This document shows positions 24,848 to 33,294 of a stretch of DNA of 64,000 bases, in pieces. Under the pieces are notes generated by a model, which saw nothing but the letters and a program-made list of their open reading frames with translations, ran no database searches and had not been told where the DNA came from. The DNA lies in contig CAJMNI010000004.1 of assembly GCA_905214735.1 (NCBI GenBank), positions 1 through 64,000 on the forward strand, written 5' to 3'. Made by a program: the position numbers and the translations under genes. This DNA is from an uncultured bacterium. Lineage in GTDB: Bacteria > Bacteroidota > Bacteroidia > Bacteroidales > Muribaculaceae. Every line of letters starts with the position of its first letter. Position 1 is the stretch's first letter.

Positions 24848-26164
24848 TTATTTGCGGCCGATGCAGGTGTATTCGAAGCCATCCGCCCGAAGTTCGTCGG
24901 CGTCGTAGATGTTGCGGCCGTCGATCACGAGCGGAGTGCGCATCGTGCGCTTGAGCACCTTCCAGGAGGGGAGACGGAACTGCTTCCACTCCGTGAGGAG
25001 CAGGATGGCGTCGGCGTCGAGTGCGGCTTCGTAGATGTCGGAAGCATAATAGATGGTGTCTCCGATGCGGCGTCGGCATTCGTCCATGGCCACGGGGTCA
25101 TAGGCCACGACGTCAGCGCCGGCTTCGAGCAGGCGGGCGATCACGCGGAGAGCCGGAGCCTCGCGCATGTCGTCGGTGTCGGGCTTGAAGGCAAGCCCCC
25201 AGAGGGCGATGCGGCGCCCTTTGAGATCGCCGCAGAAACGCTCCGAGAGTTTCTCGAACAGACGTTCTTTCTGGCGCTCGTTGACATTCTCAACGGCCGT
25301 GAGCACTTCCATGGTGTAGCCGTTTTTGGCGGCGGTCTTGATAAGCGCTTTCACATCTTTGGGGAAGCAGGAGCCTCCGTAGCCGCAGCCGGGATAAAGG
25401 AATTTGGAGCCGATGCGGGTGTCGGCGCCGATGCCCTTGCGCACCATGTTGACGTCAGCTCCCACGAGCTCGCAGAGATTGGCTATGTCGTTCATGAACG
25501 ATATGCGGGTGGCGAGCATCGAGTTGGCGGCATATTTGATCATCTCGGCCGACGGGATGTCGGTGAATATCATGCGGTAGTTGTTGAGCATGAACGGCTT
25601 ATATAGCTGTTCCATGAGCTTGCGGGCACGGTCGCTCTCGACTCCGACCACCACGCGGTCGGGATTCATGAAGTCGCTCACAGCCTTCCCTTCCTTGAGG
25701 AATTCCGGGTTGGAGGCCACATCAAAGGGGATGTCGACGCCACGCTTGGCGAGCTCGCCGGCGATGGCTTCCTTCACCTTGATCGAGGTGCCGACCGGCA
25801 CGGTCGATTTGGTCACCACGAGCTTGTAATCCTTCATCGAGCGGCCGATGGTGCGGGCCACTTCGAGCACATAATGAAGGTCGGCCGAGCCGTCTTCGTC
25901 GGGTGGCGTGCCCACGGCCGAGAAGATCACTTCCACGTCGTCGATGATTTCAGTGAGATCGGTTGTGAAACGCAGGCGTCCCTCGGCATGGTTGCGCACC
26001 ACTTTCTCGTCGAGGCCCGGCTCATATATAGGCACGTCTCCGCGTTCGAGACGCTCGATTTTCGACTTGTCGACATCGACGCAGGTAACGTCGACTCCCA
26101 TTTCTGCGAAACATGTGCCGGATACGAGTCCGACGTAGCCTGTTCCAACTATAGCTATTTTCAT
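24848..26164 (-). CDS. ugd: UDP-glucose 6-dehydrogenase
   Basis: Oxidises UDP-glucose (or a related UDP-sugar) to the UDP-uronic acid with two NAD+, supplying acidic sugars for capsule or other surface glycans. The 438-residue protein has the NAD-binding GTGYVG at 7-12, the STVPVGT motif at 120-126, and the catalytic Cys266 in GYGGSCFPKD. A C-terminal nucleotide-binding domain carries ALWGLAFKPDTDDMREAPA. It is cytoplasmic. It lies between the coiled-coil membrane protein (146 bp upstream) and the RdgB fusion. The polysaccharide operon at 7-12 kb is a plausible consumer. Family members accept different UDP-sugars, so substrate is inferred. Confidence 0.95.
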   Translation of the reverse strand: MKIAIVGTGYVGLVSGTCFAEMGVDVTCVDVDKSKIERLERGDVPIYEPGLDEKVVRNHAEGRLRFTTDLTEIIDDVEVIFSAVGTPPDEDGSADLHYVLEVARTIGRSMKDYKLVVTKSTVPVGTSIKVKEAIAGELAKRGVDIPFDVASNPEFLKEGKAVSDFMNPDRVVVGVESDRARKLMEQLYKPFMLNNYRMIFTDIPSAEMIKYAANSMLATRISFMNDIANLCELVGADVNMVRKGIGADTRIGSKFLYPGCGYGGSCFPKDVKALIKTAAKNGYTMEVLTAVENVNERQKERLFEKLSERFCGDLKGRRIALWGLAFKPDTDDMREAPALRVIARLLEAGADVVAYDPVAMDECRRRIGDTIYYASDIYEAALDADAILLLTEWKQFRLPSWKVLKRTMRTPLVIDGRNIYDADELRADGFEYTCIGRK

Positions 26165-26309
26165 ACGATAGTGTTCTGAAAAATGTGTTCGCTCCTTCAG
26201 GAGGCTTGCGGGACCATCGGTGTGATCCCGTCATAATAACGTAAGTTAATTATTTCTAATTGTGGTTAAGTGGCCGTGTTCCGGCATTTTTTGAGTCGCG
26301 GGGAGCGGA

Positions 26310-27650
26310 TTATTCGTAGCGGATCCGCGATTTGCGGAGCACTTTCCAATAACCCTGCTCGAAGATTGCAGTTCCGGCGCTCTCGGTTACGATGCGTCTG
26401 ACTCCGACCGTGTCGTTGAGGTCTTCGCCGGTGCATGCGCCCATGAGATATTGTTCCGGAGAGGAGAGAAGGCGGCTGACCACTACGGGGTCGTCGACCA
26501 CTCGGAATGTTCCGACAAGACCGTCGTCGGTGTCGAGGCGGAACACGGTGTTCTCGCTGTTGATGCGGCGGTCGGCGCGGACGAAAAATCCGCGTGTGTT
26601 TGCGCGGCCGAGATATATTTCGCGGAGGATCGGTTTCTCCTCGCGCTGAGGAGCGGCTTTCGGGGCGCGTTCTTCAGGCGCCTGTCGGCGCGGCTGTTCG
26701 GGTTCGGCGATTTCCTCTCTTGCCGGGCGGGCGGGACGTTCTGCCGGGCGGAAACGGTCGGCGCGCGCCTCTTCGGCTTCTGCAAGACGCTCGCCGCGAA
26801 GACGCTCGATCTGCGCGAGTAGCCGCTTGTTTTCGAGCTTCATTTTCTCAAGCTGACCGCCGATGTCGGCCGAACGCGACTCCTCCTCCTCGAGACGGCG
26901 GCGGAGCGATTCGATCTCTTCATTTTTCTTGGATATTGCCGCGCGGGCTTTGCTGCGGAGCTCATCGCTGTCGCCTTCGTCATCGCCGCTGCCCGAGGGT
27001 TGCTTCTTCATTAGGTTGGCGGCGTAGACCACGAGCCATATCACCACTCCGACAAGAATGCAGAGCACTATGATATAGGTTACGGTGTGGTTCTCCTCCT
27101 GCTGCGAGGGGGTGACTTCCGATTCGGCGGCATCTTTGGCCACGGCTTCCTGATCGGCGAGCGGATCCTGAGGAGTGGCTGCGGCCGGATCGAAACTGTC
27201 GGCGGCGTTGCCGGCGGCCGTGTCTGCCGGCTGGGCGGCTGCCGGTTCCGGAGCTGCGGAAGGAGCCGACACCTCCATTTTCATCAGCTTTGAGCGCACG
27301 GTGCCCTTAGCCCCCTTTCCCTGGGCGCTGAGGCCGGGCGACTCAAAGAATGTGACCGACCAATATTTCACGAGTTTCTCCTTGTCCCAGGAGGCGTAAT
27401 CTTTCGGGACCGACACCGCCATGAAGGCCTTGAGGTTTTCTTTTTCCTTCTCCTTAAGCTTGGGAGTGAGCTCTGCCATCGAAGAGGCGGAAACCTCGTC
27501 GAGATAGCCCGAGCCGTTGTTGGCCCAGCGGAGATATGCCTTGGCGGTGATGGCGCGGGCCTCGTCCATTTCCTTATCAGTGACGGCGGCAGCGGGGAGA
27601 GCAGCGACAACAGCGGCTGCGATTGCAATGAGGCCTTTGAATATCTTCAT
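26310..27650 (-). CDS. Uncharacterised exported/membrane protein with central helix and coiled coil
   Basis: I do not recognise a named family. The 446-residue protein starts with a signal peptide (MKIFKGLIAIAAAVVAALPAAA). A helical domain of about 100 residues follows, then an Ala/Pro-rich linker and a single membrane helix (TYIIVLCILVGVVIWLVVYAANL). After the helix comes a charged coiled coil (KNEEIESLRRRLEEEESR and onward), a Pro/Arg/Glu-rich linker, and a compact C-terminal domain of about 110 residues (REIYLGRANTRGFFVRAD). The layout suggests a periplasmic sensor-like part joined to a cytoplasmic coiled coil. The frame extends upstream into rpoN, but ATG 27650 begins the signal peptide. 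It lies 32 bp after rpoN. Function unknown. Confidence 0.75.
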   Translation of the reverse strand: MKIFKGLIAIAAAVVAALPAAAVTDKEMDEARAITAKAYLRWANNGSGYLDEVSASSMAELTPKLKEKEKENLKAFMAVSVPKDYASWDKEKLVKYWSVTFFESPGLSAQGKGAKGTVRSKLMKMEVSAPSAAPEPAAAQPADTAAGNAADSFDPAAATPQDPLADQEAVAKDAAESEVTPSQQEENHTVTYIIVLCILVGVVIWLVVYAANLMKKQPSGSGDDEGDSDELRSKARAAISKKNEEIESLRRRLEEEESRSADIGGQLEKMKLENKRLLAQIERLRGERLAEAEEARADRFRPAERPARPAREEIAEPEQPRRQAPEERAPKAAPQREEKPILREIYLGRANTRGFFVRADRRINSENTVFRLDTDDGLVGTFRVVDDPVVVSRLLSSPEQYLMGACTGEDLNDTVGVRRIVTESAGTAIFEQGYWKVLRKSRIRYE

Positions 27651-27682
27651 ATCTAAAGAATTAAGTGAAAGTCGAATTTTAG

Positions 27683-29050
27683 TTAAAGTTCCTTCCGCAG
27701 GCGCGCCACGGGGATGCCGAGGCGGTCGCGATATTTCGCCACCGTTCGCCGGGAGAGGTCGAAGCCGAGCGAGTTCATCTCCTCCATGAGGCGCTGGTCG
27801 CTCAGAGGATGGCGCTTGTCTTCGGCGTTGACGAGCGATTCGAGGCGCGCTTCGATCTTGCGGTTGGTCTGCTCCTCCGTTCCCTCCTTCTTCTCGCTGA
27901 AGAAGAAGCGCAGGGGAAACACGCCCCATGAGGTGGCCACAAATTTATTGTTTGTGGCCCTGGAAATGACCGACATGTCGAGTCCGGTCAGATCGGAGAC
28001 ATCTTTGATCATCATAGGACGCAGGCGATAGACATCTTGCGTCAGGAAATATTCCTTCTGAATCTTCAGGATCGCCGACATCACGGTCATCATCGTCTGC
28101 TGGCGCTGGGAGAGGATGCGGATGAAATCGCGGGCGTCGTTATAACGGCTCACGATATATTCCGATCCTTTGCGGGGACGGCCTGTCGGAGTGCGGTCGG
28201 CTGTGGCAATGGCCTGCTCGAAAGTCTGCGACACCCGGAGCTCGGGGATCCTGTTGTTGAGCGTCACGGTGAGTTCGCCGTCGGTGTCGTCGATCAGGAA
28301 GTCGGGCACTATGACATTGGCCGAATCGGTGGGATCGGAGCTCATCGACGCGCCCGGTTTCGGATTGAGGCCCGTGATGAGCTTTATCGCTTTGTCGACC
28401 TCGTCGCGGTCTGCTCCGAGGCGCGTTATGATTCGGGGCTTATGCTTGAGAGTGAATTCATAGTAAGCCTCGTCGATGATTCTGAGGGCGAGGTCGCGCA
28501 CAGGGTCTGCCGGCAAAGCCTCGAGCTGGAGCCGGAGGCATTCGCGGAGGTCGGAAGCCCCGATGCCCGGAGGGTCGAGGCTCTGCACGGTCTGCAGTGC
28601 GAGCCGGGCTTCGTCGGGAGCGAGGTCGAGACCTTCGCGGAAAGCCATCTGGTCGACGAGCTCGCCGAGGTCGGCGCGCAGATAGCCGTTGCCGTCGAGG
28701 TTGCCTATGAGATAGCGCGCTCCCTGTTCCACCCGCGGGGGAAGGTTGCGCTCCGGGAGCTGGGCGTTGAGGTAGTCGTAGAGGCTTGCCGACGTGTCGG
28801 CCGGCGAGAACTCGTATTCCTCGCGGGCGCCTTGCGAGAGAGCATAGAGCGGATAACGTCTGATATCCTCTTCGGTGGTCTCCTCTTTCTCCTCAAGGGC
28901 CTCGTTTTCCTCCAGCTCGCGCTCCACAGCCTCTTCGAGTTCGGGCGCATTGAGCTCCAGCATCTTCACGAAGCGAAGCTGCTGCTGCGACAGAATGGGC
29001 CGCTGGCTCAGGGTCTGGCGCGTCTCAAGATTTTGCGAGGATGATGCCAT
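27683..29050 (-). CDS. rpoN: RNA polymerase sigma-54 factor
   Basis: Alternative sigma factor for -24/-12 promoters, active only with AAA+ activators. The 455-residue protein begins with the activator-interacting region I (LSQRPILSQQQLRFVKMLELNAPELEEAVERE split over the first 45 residues). An acidic region II follows, then the core-binding domain. It ends with the RpoN box SRRTVAKYRDRLGIP about 15-20 residues from the C-terminus. The family identity is clear, although no -24/-12 promoter was seen in the window. A consensus promoter lies at 29124-29154, and the coiled-coil membrane protein gene follows 32 bp downstream. Confidence 0.97.
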   Translation of the reverse strand: MASSSQNLETRQTLSQRPILSQQQLRFVKMLELNAPELEEAVERELEENEALEEKEETTEEDIRRYPLYALSQGAREEYEFSPADTSASLYDYLNAQLPERNLPPRVEQGARYLIGNLDGNGYLRADLGELVDQMAFREGLDLAPDEARLALQTVQSLDPPGIGASDLRECLRLQLEALPADPVRDLALRIIDEAYYEFTLKHKPRIITRLGADRDEVDKAIKLITGLNPKPGASMSSDPTDSANVIVPDFLIDDTDGELTVTLNNRIPELRVSQTFEQAIATADRTPTGRPRKGSEYIVSRYNDARDFIRILSQRQQTMMTVMSAILKIQKEYFLTQDVYRLRPMMIKDVSDLTGLDMSVISRATNNKFVATSWGVFPLRFFFSEKKEGTEEQTNRKIEARLESLVNAEDKRHPLSDQRLMEEMNSLGFDLSRRTVAKYRDRLGIPVARLRKEL

Positions 29051-29123
29051 TGTGTGCGGTGAAGCGGATGTCAGACATTCAACAGATGCTTTGCTGTTAA
29101 AAACGGCGCACTGTTTAGAATTG

Positions 29124-29154
29124 CAAATTTACTACAATTTGGCAAGTTTACAAA
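29124..29154 (-). promoter_or_regulatory. Predicted rpoN promoter
   Basis: On the - strand TTTG (29154-29151), 19 bp, TAAATTTG (29131-29124), giving a leader of about 65 nt. The -33 element lies beside the terminator hairpin of the upstream tRNA. Confidence 0.7.
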
Positions 29155-29159
29155 ATAAT

Positions 29160-29189
29160 ATGGCGGCAACCCGTTAGAATTACCGCCAT
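29160..29189 (-). terminator. Terminator after tRNA-Leu(TAA)
   Basis: On the - strand, arms ATGGCGG and CCGCCAT enclose a 16-nt loop and are followed by TATTATTTTG. It separates the tRNA from rpoN. Confidence 0.65.
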
Positions 29190-29200
29190 AGTTTTGTTCG

Positions 29201-29285
29201 TACAGAAAGTGGGACTCGAACCCACACAGCCCTTCCGGGCCAGGGGATTTTAAGTCCCCCGTGTCTACCATTCCACCATTTCTGC
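29201..29285 (-). tRNA. tRNA-Leu (anticodon TAA)
   Basis: The - strand folds as a class II tRNA of 85 nt: acceptor GCAGAAA paired with TTTCTGT, anticodon stem GGGGA/TCCCC with loop CTTAAAA (anticodon TAA), a long variable arm GCCC-GGAA-GGGC, and T-arm GTGGG-TTCGAGT-CCCAC. No CCA is encoded. Confidence 0.96.
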
Positions 29286-29344
29286 CCTTGACCGGGCCGA
29301 AGGGTGTTCCCGATTTGTGAACGCCCTGCCGGAGTTATGATGTG

Positions 29345-29376
29345 CAAAATTAATCATTTGTGGCCAAATTCCCCAA
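29345..29376 (-). promoter_or_regulatory. Possible tRNA-Leu(TAA) promoter
   Basis: On the - strand TAATTTTG lies at 29352-29345. A partial -33 element TTG lies at 29376-29374, with 21 bp spacing. The -7 element is good and the -33 weak. Confidence 0.5.
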
Positions 29377-29514
29377 TCCGCAGCCTTATTTATTTACTTT
29401 TCTTTTCGGTTTTGGTTATTTTAACACTGCGCTGCAAAAATATAGCAGTCATTTCTTTTTCCTTTGCAACATGAAACCGCCCCCGGACAATCCGGGGACT
29501 AAAAGATTTGGCTT

Positions 29515-29973
29515 ATGAATGCACAGGTTTTCAATCCGGGATCGACCACTTATGTGAAAAGGAGTTACGCACCGACGCAGCGGCTTTTCATCACCCCCTC
29601 GGGGACAGGGCATCAGATGCGTTATGGCGACAGGGTATATGTGCGTCTGATCATGTCGGGGCGCACGGTGTGCGAGTTTACGACCGTCTCGGCCAATGAT
29701 CTGAGCGAAGTTTTAGGGATGCTGCGGGTGCAGACGCGCGGACTCGAGGGGCTGGGCAATCTGTATGTGCGCAATATCAGCCGGGGCTGGAGCATAGATC
29801 GTCCGCTCAAGCTCTATGGAGACCGCAGCGCGCTTCGCCGGCGTCAGTCGGGGCCGACTCTTTTCGGCCATCCGGTCTATTCTCCGCTTCCCTGCGGAGT
29901 GGCAGCCTCCGCATCGGCGCCGGCGCATCATCGTTCCGGCGACCGGATGCTGATGCCCTGGGAGACGCATTAA
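29515..29973 (+). CDS. Hypothetical protein
   Basis: I do not recognise this 152-residue protein. The first ~105 residues look like a folded beta-rich domain (RLFITPSGTGHQMRYGDRV, then YVRLIMSGRTVCEFTTVSA, then LYVRNISRGWSI). The last ~45 are low in complexity and rich in Pro, Ala, Ser and Arg. No signal peptide, membrane helix or Cys cluster is seen. The start is the ATG at 29515. The codon and GC pattern match the neighbouring genes, which favours a real gene. The rRNA methyltransferase follows 73 bp downstream with its own promoter-like element. A short, lineage-restricted protein is likely. Confidence 0.6.
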   Translation: MNAQVFNPGSTTYVKRSYAPTQRLFITPSGTGHQMRYGDRVYVRLIMSGRTVCEFTTVSANDLSEVLGMLRVQTRGLEGLGNLYVRNISRGWSIDRPLKLYGDRSALRRRQSGPTLFGHPVYSPLPCGVAASASAPAHHRSGDRMLMPWETH

Positions 29974-29988
29974 TCGAATAATTTTTTC

Positions 29989-29996
29989 TAACTTTG
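29989..29996 (+). promoter_or_regulatory. Possible promoter -7 element of the rRNA methyltransferase gene
   Basis: TAACTTTG lies 51 bp before the start codon at 30047. No clear TTTG is found 19-21 bp upstream, so only the -7 element is supported. Confidence 0.45.
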
Positions 29997-30046
29997 CATT
30001 CGGTTCCCCGGCAACATCACCTCCGGGGTTAATCCAACCGACTGAA

Positions 30047-30844
30047 ATGGCAATTATAGAATTAACATCTCTCGAAGAGGAGGGGGCGCGGATGTTTTCG
30101 TCGCTCACCGACGCTCAGCTCCGCAACCGGGTTGACCCGGAGCGGGGATTGCTGATAGTTGAAAGTCCGAAGGTGATCAGGGTGGCTCTCGGAGCGGGCT
30201 ATGAGCCGGTGGCCCTGATGATGGAGCGCAGGCATATCTGCGGGGATGCCGCCGACATAATAGGGCGTTGCGGCGACATTCCGGTCTATACGGCCGGTCG
30301 GGAACTGCTTGCCGGGATCACGGGCTATTCGCTGACGCGGGGAGTGCTGTGCGCGATGCGCCGGCGCCGGGCGGCAACGGCCGAAGAGATCTGTCGCGAC
30401 GCGCGGCGGGTGGTGGTGATCGACGGCGTGTGCGACACGACCAACATCGGCGCCATCTTCCGGTCGGCGGCCGCGCTCGGTATCGACGGAGTCCTGCTTA
30501 CGCCCGATGCCTGCGATCCGCTGAACCGCCGGGCCGTGCGCGTGTCGATGGGGACGGTGTTTCTCGTGCCCTGGGCAAGACTTTCCGGAGGAATGGCGCA
30601 ATTGCGCGGCTTAGGGTTCAAGACGGTGGCGATGGCTCTGCGCAAAGACTCCGTTTCGCTGCGCGACCCGGGGCTTGCAGCCGAGCCGAAGCTCGCCATA
30701 ATAATGGGCACCGAAGGCGACGGCCTCTCCGACAAGGTGATCGAAGAGGCCGACTATACGGTTATGATTCCCATGAGGCGCGGCGTCGATTCGCTCAATG
30801 TCGCCGCGGCCTCGGCCGTGGCCTTCTGGGAGCTTTGCCGATGA
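30047..30844 (+). CDS. SpoU/TrmH-family RNA 2'-O-methyltransferase
   Basis: SPOUT-fold methyltransferase predicted to methylate a ribose in rRNA or tRNA with S-adenosylmethionine. An N-terminal substrate-binding region of about 100 residues is followed by the SpoU domain. The domain motifs are: motif 1 DGVCDTTNIGAIFRSAAALG (near 125-144), motif 2 LAIIMGTEGDGLS with the catalytic-loop glycines, and motif 3 IPMRRGVDSLNVAAASAVA. The 265-residue length fits the TrmH/RlmB class. The exact target nucleotide cannot be assigned. It converges on the small TPR-like gene 63 bp downstream; no strong terminator was seen between them. Confidence 0.92.
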   Translation: MAIIELTSLEEEGARMFSSLTDAQLRNRVDPERGLLIVESPKVIRVALGAGYEPVALMMERRHICGDAADIIGRCGDIPVYTAGRELLAGITGYSLTRGVLCAMRRRRAATAEEICRDARRVVVIDGVCDTTNIGAIFRSAAALGIDGVLLTPDACDPLNRRAVRVSMGTVFLVPWARLSGGMAQLRGLGFKTVAMALRKDSVSLRDPGLAAEPKLAIIMGTEGDGLSDKVIEEADYTVMIPMRRGVDSLNVAAASAVAFWELCR

Positions 30845-30907
30845 CCCGGATTTTGCCGGCGGCGCGAATGTGCGACATGCGCGAGGGACGGCAATCGGGA
30901 ACGGGAA

Positions 30908-31177
30908 TCAGGGATTGTAGAAATCTTTATTATAGAAATCGAGAATCTCGTTGGCGGCCTTGTGCGCCTCTTTGGCGCGGCTGTCGGGATTGATTCGGAT
31001 CGCGGCGAGGAAGTCGTTGATGGCGAGGCTTCGTTTCGAGGCTCCCCAATGTTTCATGCCGCGCATGGTGAGAGCTTCGTCATCGCCGGGATTTTCGACG
31101 ATATATGCGTCGAGCCGGCTTACGGCCTCCTCATAAGGGAGGCCTTTGATGTTTTCTTTCAATTGCTGGATTGTCAT
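30908..31177 (-). CDS. Small TPR-like protein
   Basis: An 89-residue protein, largely helical, with one or two tetratricopeptide-like helical pairs (EEAVSRLDAYIVENPGDDEALTM, split here for reading, and SLAINDFLAAIRINPDSRAKEA). The NPDS-type turn is typical of TPR units. No signal peptide is visible. It lies 51 bp after murI on the same strand and is likely in the same transcript. Such short TPR proteins are found beside envelope genes in Bacteroidales, but no function is established from sequence. Confidence 0.72.
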   Translation of the reverse strand: MTIQQLKENIKGLPYEEAVSRLDAYIVENPGDDEALTMRGMKHWGASKRSLAINDFLAAIRINPDSRAKEAHKAANEILDFYNKDFYNP

Positions 31178-31228
31178 GGCATTCGGTTTTGGATTTGTGT
31201 CGAAACGCCCGGTGGCTCCCCGGGCGGC

Positions 31229-32047
31229 TCAGAGCGCTATTCTCGCAGAGCGCACCTCCCGGTCGATGAAGACCGAGGCAAGGGAATCGAATGTTTCGGA
31301 GCTTTCGGTGGTGAGATATTCCACTTGCCCCCCTTTGGAACATTTGGTTTCGATTTCGGGATGCCGGCGCAGATAGTCGGCAAGACTCTTCGCCACAATT
31401 TCCCCCTGCGAGAGGATTCGGATATTATCGGGAACGTATCGGCTGATTTTCGGAAGAAGGATCGGATAGTGGGTGCAGCCGAGCAGGAGAGTATCAATCT
31501 GCGGGTCTTTGCCGAGGATCTCGTCGAGATATTTCTTCACGAAATAGTCGGCGCCCGGTCCGGAGGCTTCATTGGTTTCGATCAGAGGCACCCACATGGG
31601 GCAACCGAGTTCCGTGATCCGCATGTCGGGATAGAGTTTGGCTATTTCCATTCTGTAGGAATGGCTCTTGACGGTTCCCGGGGTGGCGAGCAGACCGACA
31701 TGGCCCGAGCGGGTGATGTCGCCGACTGCTTCCACCGTGGGGCGGATCACTCCGAGCACCCTCCGGTCGGGGTATGAGACGGGGAGCACATGCTGCTGGA
31801 TGGAGCGGAGGGCTTTGGCCGAAGCAGTGTTGCAGGCGAGGATCACGAGATGGCACCCGCGGCGGAAGAGTTCTTCCACGGCCTGGCGGGTGAAGTCGAA
31901 CACCACGTCGAAGCTTCGTGTGCCGTAAGGGGCGCGCGCGTTGTCGCCCAGATAGAGGTAGTCATATTCCGGCAGCTCCGCGAGGATCTCCTTCAGGATG
32001 GTTAGTCCTCCGTAGCCTGAGTCGAACACTCCGATTTGTCCCTGCAT
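31229..32047 (-). CDS. murI: Glutamate racemase
   Basis: Converts L-glutamate to D-glutamate for peptidoglycan. The 272-residue protein has the family start IGVFDSGYGGLT with Asp9. The two catalytic cysteines are at 72 (ACNTAS) and 191 (GCTHYP), and a conserved TPGTVKS segment lies between them. It is cytoplasmic. It follows the second ompH/skp gene on the - strand, as is common in Bacteroidales, but a terminator at 32094-32119 separates them, so it may have its own weak promoter. The small TPR-like gene follows. Confidence 0.97.
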   Translation of the reverse strand: MQGQIGVFDSGYGGLTILKEILAELPEYDYLYLGDNARAPYGTRSFDVVFDFTRQAVEELFRRGCHLVILACNTASAKALRSIQQHVLPVSYPDRRVLGVIRPTVEAVGDITRSGHVGLLATPGTVKSHSYRMEIAKLYPDMRITELGCPMWVPLIETNEASGPGADYFVKKYLDEILGKDPQIDTLLLGCTHYPILLPKISRYVPDNIRILSQGEIVAKSLADYLRRHPEIETKCSKGGQVEYLTTESSETFDSLASVFIDREVRSARIAL

Positions 32048-32093
32048 AATTTCCGGTTGTTGGGGGTGAGATATAGATGAGTCAAAAAGAAAT

Positions 32094-32119
32094 CCGGCTG
32101 CCTTTGGCGAGGCAGCCGG
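32094..32119 (-). terminator. Terminator between ompH and murI
   Basis: A perfect 9-bp stem (ccggctgcc / ggcagccgg) with an 8-nt loop is followed on the - strand by ATTTCTTTTTGAC. It marks the end of the bamA-ompH-ompH transcript. Confidence 0.8.
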
Positions 32120-32134
32120 ACGCTTATGTGAGTT

Positions 32135-32644
32135 TTATTTGATTCCGAGTTTTGCCTTCACCTTGGGAGTGATGTCTTCGGTGGGCGCTCCGTAGTAGAG
32201 GGTGAGCTGCGGATTGTTGTCCTGGATCAGAGAGAAACCACCTTCGCGGCCTACAGCCTCGACGGCCGTCTTGAGTTTCGCGAAGATCGGAGCCATGAGT
32301 TCCTGCTGCATCTTGGCGAGGTCCTGCTGAGCCTGCTGTTCGAACTGCTGAACTTTCTGCTGCTGGTCGGTGAATTCGCGGGTCTTGCGGTCTTTGATGG
32401 CCTGGAGCTCGTCGGGTTTCATATTGTTGAGCTCGTCGTAGAGACGTTTCATCTCTTCTCCGAGGCGGGCATATTCATCTTCATATTTCTTGGAAGCGTC
32501 GGCGAGTTTGGTCTGGGCCTCCGTGGTCTCAGGCATTGCCTGAACGATAGTGTTGGTGTCTACAAGACCGATTTTCACTGTTTGCGCCGAAGCGCCGAAC
32601 ATGGGCAGGGCGATTGCCACTGCGAGCAAAATTTTCTTTAACAT
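32135..32644 (-). CDS. OmpH/Skp-family periplasmic chaperone (second copy)
   Basis: Predicted periplasmic holdase for unfolded outer-membrane proteins. It has 169 residues. The signal peptide (MLKKILLAVAIALPMFGASAQ) is followed by a short beta segment (TVKIGLVDTNTIVQAMPE). A long Gln/Lys/Glu-rich helical hairpin runs over roughly residues 40-130, forming the Skp tentacles. The end (GGFSLIQDNNPQLTLYYGAPTEDIT) returns to the trimer core. It lies 23 bp after a paralogue and shares its architecture with low identity. The pair sits just downstream of bamA, a standard arrangement. Confidence 0.92.
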   Translation of the reverse strand: MLKKILLAVAIALPMFGASAQTVKIGLVDTNTIVQAMPETTEAQTKLADASKKYEDEYARLGEEMKRLYDELNNMKPDELQAIKDRKTREFTDQQQKVQQFEQQAQQDLAKMQQELMAPIFAKLKTAVEAVGREGGFSLIQDNNPQLTLYYGAPTEDITPKVKAKLGIK

Positions 32645-32667
32645 TTCTTATGGTTGATTTAGTTATA

Positions 32668-33183
32668 TTATTTTGAATATCCGAGTTTGTTGAGCACTTC
32701 GTTGCTGACGTCGATTCTGGGGGAAGCGAACACGATGCTCTGGCTGGAGGCGCGGTCGAAGATCACCTGATATCCCTTCTCTTCCGACACGGCTTTCACC
32801 GCGTTGTAGACATCTTCCTGAATCGGTTTGATCAAGGCCTGACGTTTCTTGTAGAGCTCTCCTTCGGGACCGAAATATTTGTAGCGGAGGTCGGTGACTT
32901 CCTTCTCTTTAGCCACGATTTCATCCTCGCGTTTCTTTTTCTGGTCGTCGGTGAGGAAGACCATGTCGGTCTCGTAGTTGCGATAGAGGGTCTCGGCCTC
33001 TTTCGCCATGTCGTTGACTTCCTTTTCCCAGCGCTGGCTCACCTGGTTGAGCTGTTCGTTGGCCATCTCGTAGGCCGGAATGTTGCGGAGCACGTATTCC
33101 ATGTCGATCAACGCGAATTTCTGAGCCGAAGCTGTCAGAGCGCCTGCAAAGGCGATGCAGACTGCCAATATTATCTTTTTCAT
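32668..33183 (-). CDS. OmpH/Skp-family periplasmic chaperone (first copy)
   Basis: A 171-residue Skp-type protein. The signal peptide (MKKIILAVCIAFAGALTASA) leads into KFALIDMEYVLRNIPAYEMA, the conserved first strand and helix. A long charged coiled-coil hairpin follows, centred on FLTDDQKKKREDEIVAKE. The C-terminal core reads GYQVIFDRASSQSIVFASP. It is transcribed after bamA with 111 bp between them and before the second copy. Its likely role is delivery of nascent beta-barrel proteins to BamA. Confidence 0.93.
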   Translation of the reverse strand: MKKIILAVCIAFAGALTASAQKFALIDMEYVLRNIPAYEMANEQLNQVSQRWEKEVNDMAKEAETLYRNYETDMVFLTDDQKKKREDEIVAKEKEVTDLRYKYFGPEGELYKKRQALIKPIQEDVYNAVKAVSEEKGYQVIFDRASSQSIVFASPRIDVSNEVLNKLGYSK

Positions 33184-33294
33184 CTTATTCGGTTTTAGTT
33201 AATTTCTTGGTTCTGTTGGTTATGTCTAAGACATTTCAACAAGGGAAATGGTTTAACCGGCCATTAGGGGAGAGAGGCCTGCGAATTCCACTGA

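Noticed and set aside
28037..29044. A 335-codon + strand frame inside rpoN
   Set aside because: rpoN is clear on the - strand, and the antisense product has no protein-like features.
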